Below the pieces are notes generated by a model. That model was not told where the DNA came from. It ran no database searches and saw nothing but the letters and a program-made list of their open reading frames with translations. From contig JAPLKQ010000206.1 of assembly GCA_026387995.1 (NCBI GenBank), positions 1 through 8,981 on the forward strand: 8,981 nucleotides of DNA. The letters run 5' to 3'. Shown piece after piece: positions 1 to 4,481 of this stretch; within the stretch, counting starts at the first letter, position 1, and every line of letters begins with the position of its first letter. This DNA is from Bacillota bacterium. GTDB lineage: Bacteria > Bacillota_I > Bacilli_A > RFN20 > CAG-826. Made by a program: the position numbers and the translations under genes.

Positions 1-1
1 T

Positions 2-94
2 AACAACGATGTCACCTCGTTGGAGCAATATATCGGGATTGTCAAAGACTGGTTGAAATTCTATAATCACGGCAGAATTAGATTATCAAAATGA
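2..94 (+). CDS. Transposase C-terminal fragment, IS3-like DDE (partial, 5' end outside window)
   Basis: An open frame runs in from the left edge and ends with TGA at 92-94. It codes for the last 30 residues of a protein, including WLKFYNHGRIRLSK. A tail of the form W-x-x-(F/Y)-YN-x-x-RI is typical of the extreme C-terminus of IS3-family OrfB/retroviral-type integrases, just after the catalytic DDE domain. The catalytic residues themselves are not in the window, so whether the enzyme is intact is unknown. The stop lies 46 bp before the putative end of the element, a normal distance for this family. An IS30-like or other DDE transposase remains possible but fits the terminal sequence less well. 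Confidence 0.65.
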   Translation, partial: NNDVTSLEQYIGIVKDWLKFYNHGRIRLSK

Positions 95-95
95 A

Positions 96-120
96 AGACA
101 CGGTTTTTTATTCCGTGTCT
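96..120 (-). terminator. Hairpin inside the IS end; terminator-like on the minus strand
   Basis: The arms 96-103 (AGACACGG) and 113-120 (CCGTGTCT) form a perfect 8-bp stem with a 9-nt loop. In the minus-strand RNA the stem is followed by UUCAUUUU, so it resembles a weak intrinsic terminator for transcripts arriving from rsmI. In the plus direction no U-run follows. The right arm overlaps the terminal repeat. Such a hairpin could stop outside transcription from running antisense through the transposase; this role is inferred. Confidence 0.45.
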
Positions 121-140
121 ACTGAACGGGGTTTATTCCA
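116..140. repeat. Putative right terminal inverted repeat of the IS
   Basis: The sequence from 116 to the CA at 140 has the form expected of an IS3-family right end. Read from outside inward it starts TGGAATAAACCCC and reaches AGTAGACA. The exact inner limit cannot be set without the left end for comparison. Confidence 0.55.
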
Positions 141-144
141 AAGT

Positions 145-163
145 AGCCTCCGGTTTTTCTTTT
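145..163 (+). terminator. Right half of an intrinsic terminator, left arm missing
   Basis: AGCCTCCGG at 145-153 followed by TTTTTCTTTT looks like the 3' arm and T-run of an intrinsic terminator. The matching arm CCGGAGGCT is absent upstream; instead the IS end begins 4 bp away. On the minus strand the same bases read as an A-run plus the 5' arm, directly after the rsmI stop, as in bidirectional terminators. The best stem now available is 5 bp with one G-U pair (127-131 with 148-152), which is weak. The IS probably inserted into the loop; the missing arm is predicted at its other end. Confidence 0.5.
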
Positions 164-1013
164 AATTCGTGTGATAGAGTTTATAAATATAATTTTTGTT
201 TACTTTAAGAACCAAACTGGCCTGTCGGACGGCGTCTTTCGTCGAGATGCCGACATCCGTCAGTGAACTGACAAATTTGACAATCTGCTCATCGCTGACT
301 ACCGGCGTGATTTCAGTATTGCAACCTTCCACCACAATCACCATTTCGCCTCGTAAGGTCGCTGGATCGATTTGTGAGAGTTCGCCGAGATTTCCGCGGA
401 TATACTCTTCATGTATTTTAGTGAGTTCACGGCCAATACAGGCGCGGCGGTCACCGAAGACCTCAAACATTCCTTTAAGCGTTTTATCGATACGATGCGG
501 CGCTTCATAGAAAATCAATGTTTCGGGACGATTCACTAATTCCTGGAGTTCGTTTTTACGCGCGGCATCACGGCTTTCAAGGAAACCATGGAAATAAAAA
601 TGGTCACTCTTCAGTCCGCTGGCCACGAGCGCATGGAGTAAAGCGCTCGGACCCGAGATGACAGATACCTTAATATCTTGGTCCAATGCGGCTTTGACGA
701 GTCTTTCTCCTGGATCGGAAATACCTGGATATCCTGCATCGCTCATATATGCGACAGAATGTCCGGTTGAAAGTAGTTCTGTTATTTTCTTCGAAGCTTC
801 TTCTTCATTATGTTCGTGGCAAGAGATCAAAGGCTTATTAATGCCAAAATGGCTTAAAAGAAGGCCGCTAGTGCGCGTATCCTCGGCAGCAATGTATTCG
901 ACTTCATTCAGAACTTTTAGGGCTCGCGGTGACATGTCCTCGAGGTTTCCGATCGGTGTGGCAACTAGGTAAAGAATATTTACCCGGCCTTCAAAGTTCA
1001 GTTCGCGTTTCAT
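162..1013 (-). CDS. rsmI: 16S rRNA (cytidine-1402-2'-O)-methyltransferase RsmI
   Basis: RsmI transfers a methyl group from S-adenosylmethionine to the 2'-OH of C1402 in the decoding centre of 16S rRNA, helping start-codon selection and fidelity. The 283-residue product has the whole tetrapyrrole-methylase-fold signature of the family: ATPIGNLEDM at 18-27, AAEDTR at 42-47, SDAGYPGISDPGERLV at 91-106, GPSA at 121-124, FYEAPHRI at 168-175, RELTK at 195-199 and RGEMVIVVEG at 221-230. Length is normal (about 280-290). The ATG overlaps the ricT stop as ATGA, and AAGGAA lies 7 nt upstream as ribosome-binding site. It is the last gene of the minus-strand operon. Its stop is only 21 bp from the IS end, so its original transcription terminator seems to have been disrupted. 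Confidence 0.97.
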   Translation of the reverse strand: MKRELNFEGRVNILYLVATPIGNLEDMSPRALKVLNEVEYIAAEDTRTSGLLLSHFGINKPLISCHEHNEEEASKKITELLSTGHSVAYMSDAGYPGISDPGERLVKAALDQDIKVSVISGPSALLHALVASGLKSDHFYFHGFLESRDAARKNELQELVNRPETLIFYEAPHRIDKTLKGMFEVFGDRRACIGRELTKIHEEYIRGNLGELSQIDPATLRGEMVIVVEGCNTEITPVVSDEQIVKFVSSLTDVGISTKDAVRQASLVLKVNKNYIYKLYHTN

Positions 1014-1954
1014 TTTGGCGTTCCTTCGTTTTTGGGTTTTACTTCAAATTTAGGCATGGCATCGACGACTTTAGGGGTTTCGCCTTTGGCCTTTTCTTCA
1101 GTTTTGGAAATGAGCTTATTAATTTCTTCAAGCGGCAAGAACTGGGCATCCGCGCCATTTTCGATTTTGACGATGCGGCTGAGCACATTCATGGAGGCAA
1201 TACGGTAGGATTGATCGTTATAAGTGAGACGAAGCCCCACTTTTGGGAAATCCTTGCGGAGTTCAGTATAAACGTCATCTTCATACTTTAAGCAGCAGAT
1301 GAGTTTTCCGCAATGGCCGCTTAATTTAGGAATATTGAGCGAGAGTAATTGGTTTTTCGCGCGGTTAATGGAAATACCATCGAATTCGTTAAGAAATGCG
1401 GAGCAGCAAAGAGGTAGGCCGCAAATGCCGATACCGCCAATCAATTTAGCTTTATCGCGTGTTCCGATTTGCCGTAGTTCAATTCTCGTATGAAGGTGGT
1501 TAGCCAACATTTTAAGAAGTTCGCGGAAGTCGACACGATCGTCGGCTAAATAAGAGAAGATGGCCTTACTCCGGTCGAGCGTGTATTCGCAACTGATCAA
1601 ATTCATTTTCAAACCCAGTTTAGAAATCTCTTGGGCGCAAAAAGTGAGGGCTTCTTTTGCCCGAGTCACGTTCTCGTTAGATTGACGAATGTCACCTTCG
1701 CTTGCCACTCGAGTAATGGGCTTCAGTTGAAGGGACATATGATATTGAGCCAGCGGAAGCGGAAGCGTGGCAACATAACCGAGTTCGATGCCGCGAATGG
1801 TCTCGACGACGACGGCTTCCCCCATTTTTAAATCGTCCACTTCTGTCGAAAAGAAGTAGGCTTTGTTGGCATTATTGAAACGAATACCAACGAAATAGGA
1901 AGAAGAAACGCCACTGCCGCTAGGCAATGACGACGAAAAGTTTTCATCATTCAT
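1010..1954 (-). CDS. ricT: RicT/YaaT (PSP1-domain) RNA-processing factor
   Basis: In Bacillus, RicT with RicA and RicF forms an iron-sulfur complex that helps RNase Y mature mRNAs and affects sporulation, competence and biofilm formation. This protein follows B. subtilis YaaT closely: YFVGIRF near residue 20, ETIRGIELG near 51-59, VDFRELLK near 141-148, and the cysteine motifs GGIGICGLPLCC (about 173-184) and HCGKLICCLKYE (about 214-225), candidate cluster ligands. I chose ATG at 1954 because AAAGGAG lies 9 nt upstream; the in-frame TTG at 1963 directly abuts that site and leaves no spacing. The result is 314 residues against about 275 in Bacillus. The excess is a Ser/Gly-rich N-terminus of about 18 residues and a Lys/Glu/Pro-rich tail of about 30. 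It overlaps holB by 8 bp and rsmI by 4 bp. Confidence 0.94.
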   Translation of the reverse strand: MNDENFSSSLPSGSGVSSSYFVGIRFNNANKAYFFSTEVDDLKMGEAVVVETIRGIELGYVATLPLPLAQYHMSLQLKPITRVASEGDIRQSNENVTRAKEALTFCAQEISKLGLKMNLISCEYTLDRSKAIFSYLADDRVDFRELLKMLANHLHTRIELRQIGTRDKAKLIGGIGICGLPLCCSAFLNEFDGISINRAKNQLLSLNIPKLSGHCGKLICCLKYEDDVYTELRKDFPKVGLRLTYNDQSYRIASMNVLSRIVKIENGADAQFLPLEEINKLISKTEEKAKGETPKVVDAMPKFEVKPKNEGTPK

Positions 1955-2939
1955 GAGATTCAACTCCTTTTACAATCGTGTAAATGATATGGTCGAGTAG
2001 TAAGGGTATGTTTAGGTTGAGATCAAGTTGCCCACGGGCCGTCATGATTTCAATGAGACTTGTGTCGAGGTGTGGCAAGCGGATTGCCAACTCCTTTAAT
2101 ATACTATCATAACTTGTCAAAGTTATGCGATTATCGAAGCGAACGTTTATTAAATCACGAAATACTTGGGCGAGCATATCCAGATAGAAGCGAGCACTTT
2201 CTTTGGTTTTTAATAAAGGCCCGATGGTTTTTTGACTAACAAACACGGCTGCTTGCGAAGATTTGTTGAGTCCTTCAAGCAAGTCGTTAAGCGCTTCTTT
2301 GGCCTGCGTGTAATCTTCATCGGTCGAACGTTCAAGGATTGAAGATCCATCATTATAGAAATAACTTAACATTTCCGCATCGATCAGGGGGACGCCCAAA
2401 TCAACAGCCTCATGAATGACTACGGCTCTGTCAATTAATTTGAGACGTAAAGTCTGAGTGCGCGAAATGATGGTGGGAAGGACTTTAGATTCATTCTCAG
2501 TGGTTAGGAAAGCATAGATATCATTTTCCGGTTCTTCTAAAAACTTCAAAAGGGAATTCACGGCTTCTGCAGTCATATTTTCCACAAGATGGAGCACATA
2601 TATCATTTTGCCTTGGCTCTCAATAGCAGTATCGACATAGCGAGCTTCGACAGCTTGAATATCTTCTTTCTTGATCGTTTTGATGCTTCCATCATAAACA
2701 ACAAAGTCCGTGTAGTTGCCATCGTCAATCCGCAAACAAGTCAGGCATTCTTCGCATGCGAGCGGCTGGCGATTTTCACAGACAATGGATTTTGCCAAAT
2801 AAGTTGCGACAGGAAGTAGCGGGGTCCCTGCTTCACCGATAATCAAATAGGCATGACTTAAACGCTGCGTTTTTAACGCATTCACGATAGTCTTATAAAT
2901 CAACGGTTGATGCACTTCTAAATAATTGGCAACTTTCAC
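1947..2939 (-). CDS. holB: DNA polymerase III subunit delta-prime
   Basis: Delta-prime is a structural subunit of the clamp loader that places the sliding clamp on DNA. The 330-residue product matches the family length and begins with GTG, overlapping the tmk stop as GTGA; its ribosome-binding site is weak (GGTAA), so translation is probably coupled. Seen in order: RLSHAYLI at 26-33, a degenerate P-loop GEAGTPLLP at 35-43, zinc-type cysteines C54, C62, C65 and C68, AEAVNSLLKFLEEPEND at 124-140 and LPTIISRT at 154-161. The P-loop lacks the lysine and threonine needed to hold ATP. The usual SRC reads SRT, but its arginine, which acts as a finger on the neighbouring ATPase site, is kept. This fits a subunit that does not hydrolyse ATP itself. 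Its partner DnaX is encoded in the same operon; delta (holA) is not in the window. Confidence 0.95.
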   Translation of the reverse strand: MKVANYLEVHQPLIYKTIVNALKTQRLSHAYLIIGEAGTPLLPVATYLAKSIVCENRQPLACEECLTCLRIDDGNYTDFVVYDGSIKTIKKEDIQAVEARYVDTAIESQGKMIYVLHLVENMTAEAVNSLLKFLEEPENDIYAFLTTENESKVLPTIISRTQTLRLKLIDRAVVIHEAVDLGVPLIDAEMLSYFYNDGSSILERSTDEDYTQAKEALNDLLEGLNKSSQAAVFVSQKTIGPLLKTKESARFYLDMLAQVFRDLINVRFDNRITLTSYDSILKELAIRLPHLDTSLIEIMTARGQLDLNLNIPLLLDHIIYTIVKGVESHE

Positions 2940-3562
2940 TGTTTATTACCAAGCTTTTTAAGGATAGCGGAATAAGCAGCATCCACCACTTGATCGAGCG
3001 GTTTCGAAGCATCAATAATGACATAACGTTCGTGATATTTTTTTGCTAAATCAAGGAAGGTCTGCCGAACTTTTTTGTGAAATTCAAGTTTTTCTAAATC
3101 GAGACGGTTAATTTCACGATTGGCGTTTTTTGCGATTCGGGCTAGACCTTTTTCGGGTTCAATATCAAACAATAAAGTCAAATCAGGGAAAGTATTTTCC
3201 GTTGCGAATAAATTGATTTTCAAAACTTCTTCGACGCCAAGACCGCGTCCGCCGCCTTGATAGGCTAATGAAGAATCAACAAAGCGATCACAGATGACAA
3301 TCTTTCCTTCTTTGATTGCCGGCCAAACCTTTTCGACTAAATGTTGTCGGCGGCTGGCTGCATAAAGAAGAGCTTCAGCCCGTGGGTCAAGCGCTGTGTT
3401 TTTCTTATCAAGGATGACAGAGCGGATTTCTTCGGCAATTGGGGTTCCGCCAGGTTCGCGCGTACGAACGATGGGGTAACCGGCTTCAGTCAACCGGCGG
3501 CACACTTCGTTTGCGACGCTGGTCTTTCCACTACCTTCAGGACCTTCTAATGTGATGAACAT
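2936..3562 (-). CDS. tmk: Thymidylate kinase (dTMP kinase)
   Basis: Tmk phosphorylates dTMP to dTDP with ATP, the step both salvage and de novo routes must pass to reach dTTP. From ATG at 3562 the protein has 208 residues: P-loop GPEGSGKT at 7-14, TREPGGTPIAEEIR at 34-47, LLYAASRRQHL around 65-75, CDRFVDSSLAYQGGGRGLG at 91-109 and a basic lid segment with R149 and R153. The P-loop has no arginine, so the catalytic basic residue is probably in the lid (type II arrangement); this is inferred. I prefer ATG 3562 because GAGGAG sits 8 nt upstream; the in-frame GTG at 3571 touches that site and is too close. With this start, 5 nt separate it from the recR stop. It overlaps holB by 4 bp. Confidence 0.96.
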   Translation of the reverse strand: MFITLEGPEGSGKTSVANEVCRRLTEAGYPIVRTREPGGTPIAEEIRSVILDKKNTALDPRAEALLYAASRRQHLVEKVWPAIKEGKIVICDRFVDSSLAYQGGGRGLGVEEVLKINLFATENTFPDLTLLFDIEPEKGLARIAKNANREINRLDLEKLEFHKKVRQTFLDLAKKYHERYVIIDASKPLDQVVDAAYSAILKKLGNKQ

Positions 3563-3567
3563 ATTGA

Positions 3568-4179
3568 TCACTCCTCATTTTTGATTTTAGTACGGCCCTC
3601 AAGGGCTTTGTTTAGCGTCATCGAATCAGTGTAATCGAGATGTCCGCCCATTGGCATTCCATAAGCTAACCGGGTTATCTTTACGGTGTATTTGCTAAGC
3701 ATTTTGGCAATAAATAGGGCTGTCGTTTCACCCTCGATCGTTGGGTTTGTCGCCAAGATAACTTCCTTAATATCTTCTTCAGTAATGCGTTTAATGAGCG
3801 AATCAATACTGAGGTCTTCGATACCGACTCCATTGACGGCAGAGAGAACTCCGTTTAAGACGTGATAGACACCTTTGAAACGTTCGATTTTTTCAAAAGC
3901 ATAAACATCCTTTTGGAAGCTGACGACAATTAAAGTGTCATGAGAACGTTCGGGGTCTGAGCAAATTTCACAAACCTCATCTTCGGTATAGATTCCACAT
4001 ACTGGGCACTTGTGAATTTTGACTTTGACGTTGGTCAACGCCTGCGCAAATTCTTCAACATCTTCAGGCTTCATTTCCAGAACAGCATAAGCCATGCGTT
4101 CGGCCGATTTTAATCCGACGCTCGGTAATTTGCGAAATGAATCTACAAGGCGATTGAGGGCTTTAAGATCACGGATCAT
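3568..4179 (-). CDS. recR: Recombination mediator RecR
   Basis: RecR works with RecO (and RecF) to load RecA onto SSB-covered single-stranded gaps. The 203-residue product has the complete family layout: a helix-hairpin-helix LPSVGLKSAERMAY at 18-31 for DNA binding, a C4 zinc finger with C58, C61, C70 and C73, a Toprim domain from about 81 with ILATNPTIEGE at 141-151, and a C-terminal GMPMGGHLDYTDSMTLNKAL at 174-193. The Toprim position often occupied by glutamate or glutamine is S87, and the usual GGDLEY reads GGHLDY. RecR is not known to need a Toprim catalytic activity, so I read these as drift. The ATG overlaps the ybaB stop as ATGA. The ybaB-recR pair is widely conserved downstream of dnaX. 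Confidence 0.97.
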   Translation of the reverse strand: MIRDLKALNRLVDSFRKLPSVGLKSAERMAYAVLEMKPEDVEEFAQALTNVKVKIHKCPVCGIYTEDEVCEICSDPERSHDTLIVVSFQKDVYAFEKIERFKGVYHVLNGVLSAVNGVGIEDLSIDSLIKRITEEDIKEVILATNPTIEGETTALFIAKMLSKYTVKITRLAYGMPMGGHLDYTDSMTLNKALEGRTKIKNEE

Positions 4180-4478
4180 AGTCCGAGTCCCCCACTGCGT
4201 CCGGTAATTCGTTCATTAACTTCAGCTTCAGCTTTAGCGATTTTATCCAATGCATCGTTTATGGCGTTTTTTATCATTTCTTCCAGCATATCCTTGTCTT
4301 CTTTTGTCATCATATCTTCATCAATATCGACTTTGGTAACCTCTCGGCTGCCAAGTAAAGTAACCGTAACAGCGCCGCCGTTTGTTCCTGAAAAGGATTT
4401 CTTTGCTAATTCGGCCTGAGCTTTCTGGAGTTCGCGTTGCATTTTTTGGGCCTGTTGCATTAATGATTGCATACTCAT
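4176..4478 (-). CDS. ybaB: YbaB/EbfC family nucleoid-associated protein
   Basis: YbaB/EbfC proteins are small dimeric, tweezer-shaped DNA-binding proteins of the nucleoid, almost always encoded between dnaX and recR. This 100-residue product has the family pattern: an N-terminal helix rich in Met, Gln and Lys (MQSLMQQAQKMQREL), a central strand region with GTNGGAVTVTLLGSREVTKVDID at about 31-53, an acidic EDMMTKEDKDMLEEMI helix, and a Gly-rich C-terminus. ATG at 4478 is preceded by AAGGGGG with 8 nt spacing; this site lies inside the end of dnaX, 3 nt from its TAG stop. ATG at 4472 is a possible second start. The function in this organism is inferred from family and position. Confidence 0.95.
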   Translation of the reverse strand: MSMQSLMQQAQKMQRELQKAQAELAKKSFSGTNGGAVTVTLLGSREVTKVDIDEDMMTKEDKDMLEEMIKNAINDALDKIAKAEAEVNERITGRSGGLGL

Positions 4479-4481
4479 AAA

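Larger units (their letters stand above)
1..140 (+). mobile_element. Right end of an IS3-like insertion sequence (left part outside window)
   Basis: Three things seen together define this element end: a transposase C-terminus in frame 2 that stops at 92-94, a short non-coding tail with a hairpin, and a terminal sequence ending in CA at 140. Read inward from 140, the end begins TGGAATAAACCCC and continues into AGTAGACA. That is the general layout of IS3-family (IS150-like group) terminal repeats, which start with TG and carry a CCCC run. The left terminal repeat and most of the transposase lie before base 1, so completeness and target duplication cannot be judged. The first bases after the element are AAG/AAGT, which would be the target duplication if it is 3-4 bp. 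The family call rests on recognition of the pattern, not on a search. Confidence 0.7.

Noticed and set aside
929..1291. Plus-strand open frame of 120 codons
   Set aside because: It is the shadow of ricT and rsmI; its residues are the reverse reading of their codons and no family is recognised.
1955..1963. TTG at 1963 as start of ricT
   Set aside because: It directly follows AAAGGAG, which is correctly spaced for ATG 1954 instead.
3563..3571. GTG at 3571 as start of tmk, overlapping the recR stop
   Set aside because: GAGGAG abuts this GTG with no spacing, whereas it lies 8 nt before ATG 3562, and MFITLEGPEG is the usual beginning.
3799..3930. RecR as a pseudogene or altered enzyme because of S87 at the Toprim acidic position
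   Set aside because: This position varies in functional RecR proteins (glutamine in B. subtilis as recalled), and the helix-hairpin-helix, zinc finger and C-terminal motifs are all intact.
1010..4179. Use of TGA as tryptophan (Mycoplasma code)
   Set aside because: TGA closes ybaB, recR, tmk, holB and ricT exactly at family-typical ends, and tryptophan is written TGG, for example in prfA.
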